DNA of 64,000 bases from Lucinisca nassula (GCA_963580285.1 OY757026.1:83302651-83366650), one strand, 5' to 3'; positions 10,871 through 36,230 are shown, numbered from the stretch's first letter. A program made the numbers and translations. Notes: generated from the sequence alone by a model not told the origin.

Positions 10871-11129
10871 GACGATGAGACGATGTGTTGTACCTCAAAG
10901 GTCAAGGCCATACTTAGAGGTCAAAGGTAAAAAAGTGCTTTTTTTGTTTACGGCCAATAACTTTTTTACTTTTCTGTGAACATTTTTAAAGTTACTATGC
11001 AGAAATGTTCATCTTCATTAGATGATGTGTTGCACACAAGACCCAGCTCAATACCTCCAATGTCAAGGTTATACTTAGCAGTCAAAAACGGGGGAGACAT
11101 CTGTGTTTTTGTAGAAAAACAAATTCTAG

Positions 11130-11345
11130 TTTTTCTTATTTCTGCTCAAAAACATAGATTATGGGTACGTGTTAGAACCGCCTCTGCGAGGCAGTTCTAA
11201 CAAGTACCCACAAGCTATGTTTTGACCAGAAATATGAAAAATATTAGGATTTTTACCAGGAACTTTGTTACTTTTTGGCGGTACAATTTTACCAATATAT
11301 TTGAATGGGCATGTTTTCTTAATGTGCATGGTTATTTCAGCATTT
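11130..11345. mobile_element. F1 foldback MITE, right part
   Basis: The sequence resumes with TTTTTCTTATTTCTGCTC and the GAACCGCCTCTGCGAGGC palindrome directly after the CTAG end of H1. It continues to an AATGGGCATGTTTTCTTAATG terminal block. Confidence 0.6.
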
Positions 11346-11429
11346 ATTTTCTTGTAGCTGCTATTAAGCACAAAATTGAGTAACTGAATTTAATAAACTT
11401 ATAAGCAGTTTCTCATTTTGGCCATAAGG

Positions 11430-12379
11430 GACATCTACAGGTCTTAAATCTACATAATGCATGAAACATCTCTCTGATCTTCTGACTTGGTAGGCACCTT
11501 GTTCTGGTGACCATGACCAATATTTTGCATTCCATTGAGTCATTAACTTTGACCATTTTGTCGAAGTTCGACATTTACAAATCTGCAAATCAAACAAACA
11601 AAAACAAACAGTAGTGTAATCAACTACAATACATAAACAACCATCCTACCTTGCATGAAGCATCTCCCTGAGCTCCGGACTAGGAAGGTGCCATGACCTG
11701 GTGACCTTGGCCTATATTTTACGCTCAAGTGACTTTGACATGATTTATGTCGATGTTCCAGATCTCCCCAAATAAAAGTCCTACAACCATCTAATCTTGC
11801 ATAGTGCTTCTCCTAGATGTACTGACTCTGCGAGTGCTTTGTCTCATTGACATTGACCTATATTTTATGATCCAGTGACTTTTACACAGTTTACATCAAT
11901 GTTCCAGATCTCCTCAGATAAAAGGCCTACAAGCAACAAACCTTGCATAGTGCTTCTCTTACATTTACTGACTTTGCGGGTACCTTGACCTGGTGACCTT
12001 GACTTATATTATGCATTCAGGTGACTTCGACACAATTTATGTAAACCTTCGATATGTCCTCAAATAAAAGGTCTACAACCACACAACCTTGCATAGTGGT
12101 TCTCCTCAATGTACTGATGTACCTTGACCTGACCATGACCCAGGGGCTGACAAATCCATTGCCCCCACCACAACTTTGAGTTCCAAAATCCTGGGCAAGT
12201 AGGATATTTTGGATTTGTTAAGCCCTGCCATGGCCTATATTTTTGGTCCAGTGACTTTGACACATTTTATATCAACTGTTGAAAATGCAATTAACTTATT
12301 TAATAACTACATTATGGTTCTGGTTCCTTCGACTTTTGCCCCCAGCAGATGCAACACCGATTTCTGCGGAATTCTTGTT
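11430..12379 (+). repeat. Minisatellite of about 140-bp monomers with a hairpin-element 3' end
   Basis: Several diverged monomers share CTTGCATAGTGCTTCTC, a TGACCTTGACCTATATTTT block and a GATCTCCTCAAATAAAAGG block. The region ends near 12379 in CTGCGGAATTCTTGTT, very similar to the end of element H4 (GGACGGAATTCTTGTT at 17273). No 5' hairpin was found, so the left limit is uncertain. Confidence 0.45.
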
Positions 12380-12466
12380 ATAATGGCTTATAAACTAAGA
12401 CACGTCAACATATTTTGGCACATCAATCAGTAACTAGTCCTTGTATATTGGGTCGGAGTTAATGGT

Positions 12467-12798
12467 AACCAGGTGCTTAAATGTCGCCCCCGCCCATAGG
12501 GGCTTGAAGAAATATATGGGCTGCATGATGCTTCCACGCAGAGCTGAATCCGGCCCGCACACTAGTACTGGTAAACCACTTAGAGGATCTAAGCCTGTCC
12601 AGGAACCCCGGTGGGAGGCGGACGGTCCATGCTAATAAACCCTATTGGTTTCATTGGGCGACAGGGCTTGAGATGTTATTTCATCTCAATGTCGGGTAAA
12701 AGTCCCACAAAAATGGAAGCAACGTCTCCAAAATGACCTTTACAGTGTTGATGGGGACGTTAAACCTCAATTCAAACAAACAAAACCAGGTGCTTAAA
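12467..12798 (+). mobile_element. SINE-A, full copy with 15-bp target-site duplication
   Basis: The element runs from about 12482 (TGTCGCCCCCGCCCATAGG) to a CAAACAAACAAA tail at 12783. It is flanked by the exact direct repeat AACCAGGTGCTTAAA at 12467-12481 and 12784-12798. This proves the orientation and a LINE-type target-primed insertion. Unlike the other SINEs here, its head has no convincing tRNA A/B boxes, so its pol III ancestry is unclear. Confidence 0.9.
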
Positions 12799-13009
12799 GC
12801 ATATAGGGGCTACCCATCCTCCAGTCATGCTCCCATTTATTTAGATGAAATATACATGTAATTAAATTTGCTTTTCTGTTTGATGGATATAAATGTAGAA
12901 AAACCTCTTTGGAGAGGCTCTGATCAGCATCAACATGTATATTTGAACCATCCATGAAAACCATAATGATCCTAAATATTGGGACCATCCTGAAAACACA
13001 GCTACATAT

Positions 13010-13260
13010 ATATAATTTTGACCCCCTTGAACCCCACTTTTATATAGTAAAACTGGGGTTTCTGGGGGTATACCTTATTTTTCTTATTTCTGCTCTAAAA
13101 TATAGATTATGGGTACTGGTTAGAACCGCCTCTAGAACCGCCTCGATGAGGCGGTTCTAACGAGTGCCCACAATCTATATTTTGAGCAGAAATAAGAAAA
13201 ATATCACAATTTTTCATTTAAAAAAAATTCATCTTTTTCGGCCATAAAGGTGGCAATGTA
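13010..13260. mobile_element. F1 foldback MITE
   Basis: It has the GAACCCCACTTTTATATAG...AAACTGGGGTTTCTGGGG end, the TTTTTCTTATTTCTGCTC block, the GAACCGCCTCGATGAGGCGG palindrome with a partial duplication of its left arm, and the mirrored right half. Confidence 0.65.
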
Positions 13261-13296
13261 TTTGTATAGGCGTGTTTGCGTAATGAAATAGGCCTC

Positions 13297-13808
13297 CGCA
13301 AACAGTGCAGACCCAGATCAGACTGCTCCCGAAACTGCAGTCTGATCACGGTCTACACTGTTTGTCAATCTGTTTGCACCTTTTGGCTCATGATTTTGAT
13401 TTGATTGATTGATTTTGAGGTTTAACATCCCCGTCAACACTGTAAAGGTCTTTTTGGAGACGTTGCTTCCAATTTTGTGGGACTTTTACCAGACATTGAG
13501 ATGAAATGACATCTCAAACCCTGTCGCCCAATGAAACCAATAGGGTTTATTAACACGGACGGTCCGCTTCGCACCGCGGTTCCTGGACAGGCTTAGATCC
13601 TCTAAGCAGTTTACCAGTACTAGTGTGCGGGCCGGATTCAGCTCTGCGTGGAAGCATCTTGCAGCCTATATATTTCTTCAAGCCCCTATGGGCGGGGGCG
13701 GAAATTTGGATCATGAAACAAACTTGTTAAAAATTAGGAGAATTATAGCAAGTCCTCAAGCTATCAAAATTTTTAGGAGTTTTACGGTATGTTTGAAACA
13801 GAAATAGC
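13297..13808. mobile_element. Hairpin MITE (AACAGTGYAGA family) interrupted by SINE-A
   Basis: The hairpin AAACAGTGCAGACCCAGATC pairs with its mirror near 13340-13364. The MITE then continues as TTTTGGCTCATGATTTT, is split by a SINE-A copy (about 13396-13699), and resumes with GATCATGAAACAAAC and CAAGTCCTCAAG. The uninterrupted version is at 17374-17575. Confidence 0.5.
13396..13699 (-). mobile_element. SINE-A copy
   Basis: Reverse-oriented SINE-A, from the tail side TTGATTGATTGATTTTGAGG to the head GGGCGGGGGCGG, inserted inside the MITE described at 13297. All internal SINE-A blocks are present. Confidence 0.85.
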
Positions 13809-13880
13809 AAAGAACATAATCATTTATAAAAATATGTCATTTTTACCATGTTTACATGTTAAGTCGCCATAGAAAGCAAT

Positions 13881-14243
13881 TTATCATATGACGTCGCGTC
13901 TGAGAGTGTAATAACGTCATGTAATATTTTCGAAAATCCACTAGTGGATTAAATATGCAAATTAGCTAGATACGTCCACTAACGTTATTGTATGACGTCC
14001 TTAACGACGTCGTGTTTACTAATGGCGGAATATTGATACTTTTGTAAATAATCCTTTAAACTGCGTTTTAAATGTCATATGATAAATAGAATCTTGCATT
14101 CGTGCTCATGTATTATTGAATTTATTAAACTCGTTGAGGAAAAGGTATAAAATGCTCAGCAAAGCCTCACATTTTATCCCTTTTCCTCAACTCGTTTAAT
14201 AAATTCAACAATACATGAACACTCATGTAAGATTCTCTATGTA
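13881..14243 (+). mobile_element. F3 foldback element with 120-bp hairpin
   Basis: F3 starts TTATCATATGACGTCGCGTC, passes an ATCCACTAGTGGAT palindrome and ATGCAAAT, and ends in a long hairpin built on TTTATTAAACTCGTTGAGG and ATTTTATCCCTTTTCCTCAA, closing with CATGTAAGATTCTCTATGTA. Sister copies at 21857 (-), 36739 (+), 43202 (-) and 47760 (+, decayed) share these ends. No coding capacity. Confidence 0.75.
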
Positions 14244-14271
14244 TCACATGTCAGTGAGACTGTGTTATCCT

Positions 14272-14818
14272 TATATTACTTGTATTCCAATTACACAACA
14301 ATGGTTCGTTATAACACGTTTTTGGATATAACACTGTTTCAAGATGGATCCCAAAAATGTATAAATTAAATAGAAGGAATTGGTTATTGACAGCCGGCTG
14401 TCAATACCAATTGTTTGCTATCAACAGCCGGCTGTCAATAGCGAGCATCCACTATTGACAGCCAGCTGGGATATTGGAAGTATATATTTAATTGAATAAT
14501 TAAAACATGTAAAATGTAAAGCTTGAACATTAGCTATCGACAGCCGGCTGTTAATAGCCACTTCCTTCTATTCTAGGCAATCACTATAGATAGCCGGCTG
14601 TCCATAGCAAACATTTGGTAGTGACAGCCAGCAAACTAGATTGATGAAACTATGTATTTACCAAACTAATATTGCAGTATTTGATATGTTTACTTCATAC
14701 AGGTGTATTAAAATTTGCTTTCTGTCAATAACAATCGCCGTAATAGAAAAGTGACCATGCATGGTCATTTTTGTATATATTCTATACATTTTTGTTTGGA
14801 TATAACACGGTTGTTAAT
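14272..14818. mobile_element. F5 MITE (TTATAACACG family) with internal palindrome cluster, split by H3
   Basis: Blocks CATTTTTGTTTGGATATAAC and GGTTCGTTATAACACG match the more complete F5 copy at 30651-30869. The copy is expanded by the GACAGCCGGCTGTC cluster and cut on its right by H3 at 14819; F5-like sequence resumes at 16149 (GGTTTCTGCTTTGGATCCC). Confidence 0.45.
14385..14637. repeat. Cluster of six GACAGCCGGCTGTC-type palindromes
   Basis: Perfect or near-perfect 22-24-bp dyads centred on GACAGCCGGCTGTC lie at 14385-14406, 14419-14440, 14534-14557 and 14584-14607. One-sided versions lie at about 14453 and 14621. The spacing is irregular and the intervening sequence is not repeated, so this is not a simple tandem array. 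Confidence 0.75.
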
Positions 14819-16148
14819 TATACCCCCGGCATACGAAGTATGTCAGGGGGTATATAGTTTCCGTCTTTCCATCCATTTGTTCGCTTGTGCATTCGTTCGT
14901 CTTCCGTCTGTCCCACCATTCGTCAACCTTTACGTCAAAGTTTTGCGTTAAACCTTTTTGACAGCTCATATCTCTGTAACCACATGTTAGATTCTCTTCA
15001 TGTTTGGTAAATGATATTTCTATAGCATTACCTTTCATATGGAATATCTAAGCCCCTGGGTCAAGCCCCTGGGTGGGCTCTCTGTCCGTCTGTCTTTTCA
15101 TCTACTTTTATGTCAAAGTTTTGTGTTCAACCTTTTTCATTGCTGATATCTCTGTAACCACATGTTAGATTCACTTCATGATTGGTAAAGGATATCTCTA
15201 TAGCATTAACTTTCAGATGGCATATCTAAGCCCCTGGGTCAAGCCCCTAGGTGGGCTGTCCGTCCGTTTGTTAAACTTTTACGTCAAAGGTTTGTGTTAA
15301 ACCTTTTTGATTGCTGATATCTTTGTAACCACATGTTGGATTCTCTTCATATTTGGTACAGGATATCTCTATAGCATTACCTTTCATTTGGAATATCTAA
15401 GCTGGGGGTTCAAGCCCCTAGGTGGGCTGTCCATCCGTCAGTCTTTCGTCCATCAACATTTACGTCAGTGTTTTGTGTTAAACCTTTTTGATTGCCCATA
15501 TCTCTGTAACAACATGTTAGATTCTCTTAATATCTCTATAGCATTACCTTTTAATATAGAATATCTAAGCCCCTGAGTCAAACCGCTGGGTGAGCTGTTC
15601 CCCCGTTTGTAAACTTTGACATCAAAGTTTTGTGTTAAACCTTTTTGATTGCTTGTATCTCTGTAACCACATGTTAGATTCTCTTCATATTTGGTAAAAG
15701 ATATCTCTATAGCATTACCTTTAATATGGAATATCTAAGCCCCTGGGTCAAGCCCTTGGGTGGGCTGCCTGTCCGTTTGTCAATGTTTACGTCAAAGTTT
15801 TGTGTTCAACCTTTCTGATTGCTCATATCTCTGTAACCTCATGTTAGATTCTCTTCATATTTGGTACAGGATATAGCTGTAATATTAACTGTCATATGGA
15901 CTATCTAAGCTCCTGGGTCAATCCCCTGGGTGGGGCTAGGGGTCAATAATTAAGACTTAGGCAATTTGATTACGTCCAAGTTTTGTGTTAACTGCTTTCA
16001 TTATACTCCTTGTTGTTGAAATGCAATAGTTATTCTCAGTGGACTAAATGGTTATATGGAAAGGTTCAATGCTACAGACAAATTGTCATTTCCACTAAAA
16101 GGGGATGCACTGCCCGGGGGTATACGTGCCCCCTGGCACTTTCTCTAG
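14819..16148 (+). mobile_element. Hairpin-capped Helitron-like element H3
   Basis: The 5' hairpin TATACCCCCGGCATAC pairs with GTATGTCAGGGGGTATA (14819-14854). The body has about six imperfect monomers with TGATATCTCTGTAACCACAT, AGCCCCTGGGTCAAGCC and GTCCGTCTGTC. The 3' end has CCGGGGGTATAC, a perfect GTGCCCCCTGGCAC hairpin and CTCTAG at 16143-16148. It is inserted in an F5 MITE and has no coding capacity. Confidence 0.65.
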
Positions 16149-16204
16149 TTTGGCGAGGTTTCTGCTTTGGATCCCATTAAAAATGTTTAATATAGAGGTT
16201 TTTG

Positions 16205-16337
16205 GTGTATTATTTGTATTCCAATTACACCACAACCTCATTATAACATGGTTCGTTATAACACAGTTTTGTATATAACATAGTTGCAAAATGGATCCCA
16301 AAAATATATAGATTAAAGAGATAAATGGTCATTTTTG
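16205..16337. mobile_element. F5 MITE fragment, left of H4
   Basis: It carries ATTACACCACAACCTCATTA, TGGTTCGTTATAACACAG and AATGGTCATTTTTG, then is interrupted. The continuation ATCTATACATTTTTGTTCGG lies at 17312, after H4. Confidence 0.5.
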
Positions 16338-17287
16338 TAGCGCCTGCCATTAGCATGGCGTGATATAGGCCCCCGGTTTTCTGTCCGTTCGTTCGTCCGT
16401 CCGTCCGTTTGTCAAGGCGTCACAATTTGCGACCACCCTAGCGTTCACCCTAATGGTCAAGTTTATTTCTCAAGAACTATAAGAGCTTCATTAATGGTAC
16501 TTGGTACAAACTTGTGTCTGGGAATGACAACTTACATGCAAGCATCCATATTTCACCTTGACCTACATTTCATGGTTCACTGACTTTGTAAAATATTGCG
16601 ACCACCCTAGCCTTCACCCTAATGGTCAAGTTTATTTCTCAAGAGCTATAAGAGCTTCATTAATGGTACTTGGTACAAACTTGTGTCTGGGAATGACAAC
16701 TTACATGCAAGCATCCATATTTCACCTTGACCTACATTTCACGGTTCACTGACTTTGTAAAATATTGCGACCACCCTAGCATTCACCCTAATGGTCAAGT
16801 TTATTTCTCAAGAACTGTAATAGCTTCTTTAAGGATATTTGGTACAAACTTGAATCTGTGGATGGAAACTTCAATGCAAGCATCCATATTTGACCTTGAC
16901 CTAAATTTTGTGGTTCACTGATTTTGTAAAATATTGCGACCACCCTAGCTTTCACCCTACTGGTCAAGTTAACTTCTCAAGAACCATAAGAGCTTCATTA
17001 TTGATACTTGGTACAAACTTATATCTCGGGATGGCAACTTAAATGCAAGCATCAATATTTGACCTTGTCCTACATTTCATGGTTCACTGACTTTGTAAAA
17101 TATTGCCACCACCCTAGCGTTCACCCTAATGGTTAAGTTCATTTCTCAAGAATTATTTGAACTTCATTAATGATACTTAGTACAAGCCTTTTATGCAAGC
17201 ATCTGTGTTTGATCTTGGCCTAGATAGTATGGTTCGGTGACTTTGCACCCCCACAGGCACGACATAGCCTTGGACGGAATTCTTGTT
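16338..17287 (+). mobile_element. Hairpin-capped element H4 with five 169-bp monomers
   Basis: It starts with a short stem (GCCATTAGCATGGC) and a GTTCGTTCGTCCGTCCGTCC tract, followed by five head-to-tail monomers of about 169 bp starting GCGACCACCCTAGC (near 16431, 16599, 16767, 16937 and, as GCCACCACCC, 17105). The first two are almost identical. It ends GGACGGAATTCTTGTT. Inserted in an F5 MITE. Confidence 0.6.
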
Positions 17288-17373
17288 CTATCACAGACTC
17301 TATGTAATCTATACATTTTTGTTCGGATATACCTTGGATATCCTAAGTACCGGGACAGATTGGCCTGAGAAAA

Positions 17374-17575
17374 CAGTGTAGACCCAGATAAGCAGATTAG
17401 TCTGAGCAAACAGTGCAGACCCAGATCAGACTGCTTCTCTTGGTCTACACTGTTTGCCATTCCATCTGCAGCTTTTGGGCTCCTTGCTTGATCCTGAAAC
17501 AAATTAGTTAAAATTTTAGGATACTTCCAGCAAGTCCTCAAGGTGTCCGAATTTTTAGGATTTTTACGGTAGCAT
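17374..17575. mobile_element. Hairpin MITE (AACAGTGYAGA family)
   Basis: Hairpin around 17388-17456, followed by CTTTTGGGCTCCTTGCTTG, CAGCAAGTCCTCAAGG and TTTTTAGGATTTTTACGG. This is the uninterrupted relative of 13297-13808. Confidence 0.5.
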
Positions 17576-17629
17576 GGTTGCTAAACTGACACGGTTTCTG
17601 CTTTGGGCCCCATTAATAGTGTTACATTA

Positions 17630-17885
17630 CGATAACTCACCCGTGCGACATATTGCATTTTTCACATTTCTAAAATGGCTGCTTTTCTGATGAAAATCCT
17701 TAACATTTTTCTTATAAATGCTCAAAACATAGGTTGAGGGTGCTCGTTAGAACCGCCTCAGTGAGGCGGTTCTAACGAGTACCAACAACCTATGTCTTGG
17801 AGCAGAAATAAGAAAAATAATGTTTACCCCCATAAACCCCAGTTTTCTCTATATAAAGTGGGGTTTAGGGGGGTCTTCATTTCAA
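17630..17885. mobile_element. F1 foldback MITE
   Basis: Reverse-oriented F1: CACCCGTGCGACATATTGCA end, GAACCGCCTCAGTGAGGCGG palindrome, and the CATAAACCCCAGTTTTCTC / AAGTGGGGTTTAGGGG foldback. It lies about 750 bp upstream of the TMEM41A start codon. Confidence 0.65.
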
Positions 17886-18066
17886 GGACTTGTTTATGTG
17901 ATGTAAAGAGGTTGTGGAGTACTGGGATTCTGATAATTGTGAGTTGAGACTTGAAGCAAGTCCTTATGCCTATTTTGGTTATAATTATATATATAATAAT
18001 AACCTAGGATGCTAAATGTAACAGGACTGGTGCTGAAAAAATCCTGACTAGACCCGACCAGAAGTG

Positions 18067-18240
18067 TACAAGTGAGTGAGTGAGTGTTTGAGTTTTACAT
18101 CCCACCAACAGCTAAGGTCATACGGAGACGGGACCTCAGTTTAAAGACTCATCCGAAAGTCTGGAGAAGCCCGGGATCGATCCTGCGATCCCTGGTTTAC
18201 AAGGCAACTAGCGTAACCAGTGCACCACGGAGGCTTCTAA
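18067..18240 (-). mobile_element. tRNA-derived SINE-C
   Basis: On the - strand it begins GCCTCCGTGGTGCACTGGTT (A-box-like), has a GGATCGATCCCGGG B box, and continues through CTCCAGACTTTCGGATGAGT to a GTAAAACTCAAACACTCAC tail. Relatives are at 25367-25528 and 26085-26243 (-) and 55478-55615 (+). Confidence 0.65.
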
Positions 18241-18399
18241 AGAAGCGTACACGTACTGTCCATCAAGGAATAGGTAAAGCGGTTCTAATACCCACAACGT
18301 AGGTAGATTGTTTTGGAGAATTGACAAAAACTATTCTTCAATTATCACAAAATGCTTACCTTATCTGTTGCTATGTATAATTTTCTTTGTTTCTTGTCA

Positions 18400-18495
18400 G
18401 AAGCATGGAGTTGTGGGTACTTGTTAGAATCAACTTGTGGGTACTTGTAAGAATCGCCTCAATGAGGCGATTCTAACAAGTATCCACAATGCATA
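18400..18495. repeat. F1-type hairpin fragment
   Basis: GTGGGTACTTGTTAGAATC is partly duplicated and followed by the GAATCGCCTCAATGAGGCGA palindrome and its mirror. It is a core-only copy of F1 just upstream of the TMEM41A start. Confidence 0.55.
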
Positions 18496-18639
18496 GGGTT
18501 AATCCCAACATTATCCCCATGGTTTCTCCTTATCTGAAGCCAGGTGGTATACAAGCTGTAATATATAATATGTATTTCTGGTACATTATAGGAACTCAAT
18601 TCCTGATGACTGCTTGAATTTCTAAAGAAGAAAGGAAGA

Positions 18640-33906
<15,267 letters not shown>

Positions 33907-34149
33907 TGATTGGGTTCAGTTAGAAATGTTAATTATAGCATTGTTTAAAAATGACTGTGATGAAATTCCTACGACACTTTAGCCCTTATCCTGCTGAATA
34001 GATTGATTTAGCCACACACATCTCTGACTTTCAACCAAACAAATAAATTGATGCAACATACTCATGCCATTTAATCCATAAAACTGCATGACAAACTGTA
34101 GAGCCTAATCAGATGGCTTTTTCAGAGGTCAACCGATATTTGCATTTGT

Positions 34150-34545
34150 TTGTTTGTTTGATTTAAGGCTTAATGTCCCCGTCAACACTGTGTATAGGTC
34201 ATTTTGGAGATGTTGCTTCCAATTTTGTGGGACTTTTACCTGACAGTGAGATGAAATGACATCTCAAGCCCTGTCGCCCAACAAAACCAATAAGGTTTAT
34301 AAGCATGGATAGTCAACACTGTAAAGGTTATTTTGGAGACATTTCCAATTTTGTGGTACTTTTACCCAACATTGAGATGACATGACATCTCAAGCCCTGC
34401 CGCACAATGAATACAATAGGGTTTATAAAGATGAACGGGCTGACTTAGATCCTCTAAGCAGTTTACCAGTACTCGTGTGCGGTCTGTTTCAGCTCTGCGT
34501 GGAAGCATCATGCAGCCCATCTATTTCTTCAGCCCCCCCCCCCCC
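34150..34545 (-). mobile_element. Two adjacent SINE-A fragments
   Basis: The first (34150-34317) covers the tail to the GGTTTATAAGCATGGATAG block. The second (about 34314-34545) restarts at GTCAACACTGTAAAGG and runs to a C-rich head (CCCCCCCCCCCCTCC). They may reflect one element with an internal duplication. Confidence 0.7.
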
Positions 34546-34649
34546 CTCCTTTACAAACAGGAGTCCACTGTTAAAGGAAAGAATATTAGCTTCTATGAAA
34601 ATAACTAATAGATCGACAGTGACTGTAAGCTGTTAATCCTAAACCATTC

Positions 34650-35167
34650 TCTTGCTGGATATTCATTTTAGCCACACCCATCTGTTACTTTGAACCAATC
34701 AGATTACTTGATGTAATATATTCCTACAAATTTATAAACTGAAAGTCAAACAGTGTAGTCGGCCCCCGCCCATAGGGGCTTGAAGAAATATATCGGCTGC
34801 ATGATGCTTCCACGCAGAGCTGAATCCGGCCCGCACACTAGTACTGGTAAACCGCTTAGAGGATCTAAGCCTGCCCAGGAACCGCGGTGCGAGGCGGACC
34901 GTCCATGCTAATAAACCCTATTGGTTTCATTGGGCGACAGGGCTTGAGATGCCATTTCATCTCAATGTCGGGTAAAAGTCCCACAGAATTGGAAGCAACG
35001 TCTCCAAAATGACCTTTACAGTGTTGACGGGGACGTTAAACCTCAAAGCAAACAAAAAAAACAAACAGTGTAGATCCTGATCAGATGGCTTCTTCAGAAG
35101 CCATCTGATCTGGATCTACACTGTTTCCAAAGATAAGGGTTGTCGTGAACAGCAAGATAAGGGTTAA
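34650..35167. mobile_element. F2a MITE split by a SINE-A insertion
   Basis: The left part has CATTCTCTTGCTGGATATTC and AGCCACACCCATCTG; the right part has the AACAGTGTAGATCCTGATC hairpin and ends ACAGCAAGATAAGGGTTAA. SINE-A entered at the hairpin foot, duplicating CAAACAGTGTAG. Confidence 0.75.
34747..35073 (+). mobile_element. SINE-A with 12-bp target-site duplication
   Basis: The element spans 34759-35061, between exact CAAACAGTGTAG repeats at 34747-34758 and 35062-35073. Head TCGGCCCCCGCCCATAGGGG, tail CAAACAAAAAAAA. It fixes both ends of the SINE-A consensus. Confidence 0.93.
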
Positions 35168-35249
35168 AAAGTCCAGAAAAACTACATATGAAAATGCTGT
35201 CTGTTGATATCATCTGCTGCACCTTGTGGCAAACTTTTCAAACCTATTT

Positions 35250-35488
35250 TTGCATACAGGCAAATGCTGTGGACTGTGATCAGACTGTCACTGCTCCTAG
35301 CCTCCTAGAGCAGCAGTCTGATCTGGATCAACACTGTTTTCCACAATTTTTAAAGTCACCAGCACACAGTTAAGCAGAAGACAATTGTTTACTCCTAGCC
35401 TCCTAGAGCAGCAGTCTGATCTGGATCAACACTGTTTTCCACAATTTTTAAAGTCACCAGCAGACAGTTAAGCAGAAGACAATTGTTT
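35250..35488. repeat. Hairpin MITE with 98-bp tandem duplication
   Basis: CTCCTAGCCTCCTAGAGCAG...AGTTAAGCAGAAGACAATTGTTT is present twice in tandem (from about 35294 and 35392) with one difference noticed (CAGCACACAG / CAGCAGACAG). The left hairpin arm (GTGGACTGTGATCAGACTG) is single. Confidence 0.7.
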
Positions 35489-35952
35489 TGATTGTCATCT
35501 TAAGGTTTTGGTAAAGGAGGAAATGGAGCTGCCAAATGATCTTTTCATTATGCTAACACACCCCTGCGACATAGTGCATTTTTTCACATCTCCAAAATGC
35601 CTACCGGTACTTTTCTGATGAAAATCAGTAATATTTTTCTTATTTACACTAAAAACATAGGTCGTGGGTGGTCGTTAGAACCGCCTCCATGAGGCGGTTC
35701 TATGGAGGCGGTTCTAACGAGTACCCACAACCTATGTCTTGGAGCAGAAATGAGGAAAAAAATTTCTTGCACACCAGACAAGGAAATCCGTGATTTTACC
35801 CTGGGATAGAAATTTATGTTCTGACCCTGATGTTCAACCCCAAATCGAATGTAATCGCGTGTTTGATAAATGCACTGGTTGATTACAACCTCATGCGCGG
35901 CGTCGTCATGCGTGATGTCACTAAACATTCCTGTTGTGTCATCACAAAATGG

Positions 35953-36006
35953 CGGACGTCGGTAACCGAAGTGACAGTAGCATTAAAATTCGCAATAGAA
36001 ATGGAA
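35953..36006 (+). other. Candidate first exon with CRE-like upstream sites
   Basis: An ATGGCGGACGTCGGTAACCG start (a common form for animal first exons) opens a frame of 18 codons, MADVGNRSDSSIKIRNRN, followed by GGAAG|GTATGC, a donor-like site. Upstream are GCGTGATGTCACTAA and TGTGTCATCAC. It lies in the extra segment inside an F1 MITE and no continuation was found. Confidence 0.2.
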
Positions 36007-36019
36007 GGTATGCAAGAAA

Positions 36020-36167
36020 AAGAATCCAATATGGGTGTAAGGGGTGGATAGAAAAATCCGTCCCTCGGGATCACTGTCCGGCATCACTCGGCAAGCCTCG
36101 TGATGCCGGACAGTGTCCCTCGGGACGGATTTTCCAATCCACCCCTCACACCCATATAAGATTCTTA
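36020..36167. repeat. Long near-perfect hairpin, arms about 65 bp
   Basis: AAGAATCCAATATGGGTGTA, GGGGTGGATAGAAAAATCCG and CACTGTCCGGCATCAC pair with mirrored sequences ending at CCATATAAGATTCTT. The loop is only about 13 bp. Only one copy is seen in the window. Confidence 0.75.
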
Positions 36168-36230
36168 TAGTATATCCCCGTAAACCCCAGTTTTCTCTGT
36201 ATAAAGTAGGGTTTAATGGGGTCTTGTTAG

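Larger units (their letters stand above)
8847..11129 (+). mobile_element. Hairpin-capped Helitron-like element H1 with about 160-bp minisatellite
   Basis: The 5' end is a stem-loop, TATGTCTCCCCCGAAA pairing with TTTCGGAGAGACATA (8847-8884), followed by a CGTCTGTCCGTCTGTC tract. The body has at least six tandem monomers of about 160 bp, each with GGTACCTCAAAGGTCAAGG and a GGGGCCTTTTTT block. The 3' end has GGGGGAGACATC, a GTTTTTGTAGAAAAAC hairpin and TTCTAG at 11124-11129. A 3' hairpin just upstream of CTRR is the Helitron/Helentron signature; assignment to that group is inference. No coding capacity. Element H2 is nested at 10071-10870. Confidence 0.6.
35562..36230. mobile_element. F1 foldback MITE expanded by an inserted segment
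   Basis: Reverse-oriented F1: CACCCCTGCGACATAGTGCA end, GAACCGCCTCCATGAGGCGG palindrome with a duplicated arm, then CTTGGAGCAGAAATGAGG. The expected CCCCGTAAACCCCAGTTTTC end appears only at 36176, so about 400 bp (35765-36168) is extra. Confidence 0.6.

Noticed and set aside
16558..16921. Two similar 64-codon open frames
   Set aside because: They are translations of the 169-bp monomers of H4 and carry no protein motif.
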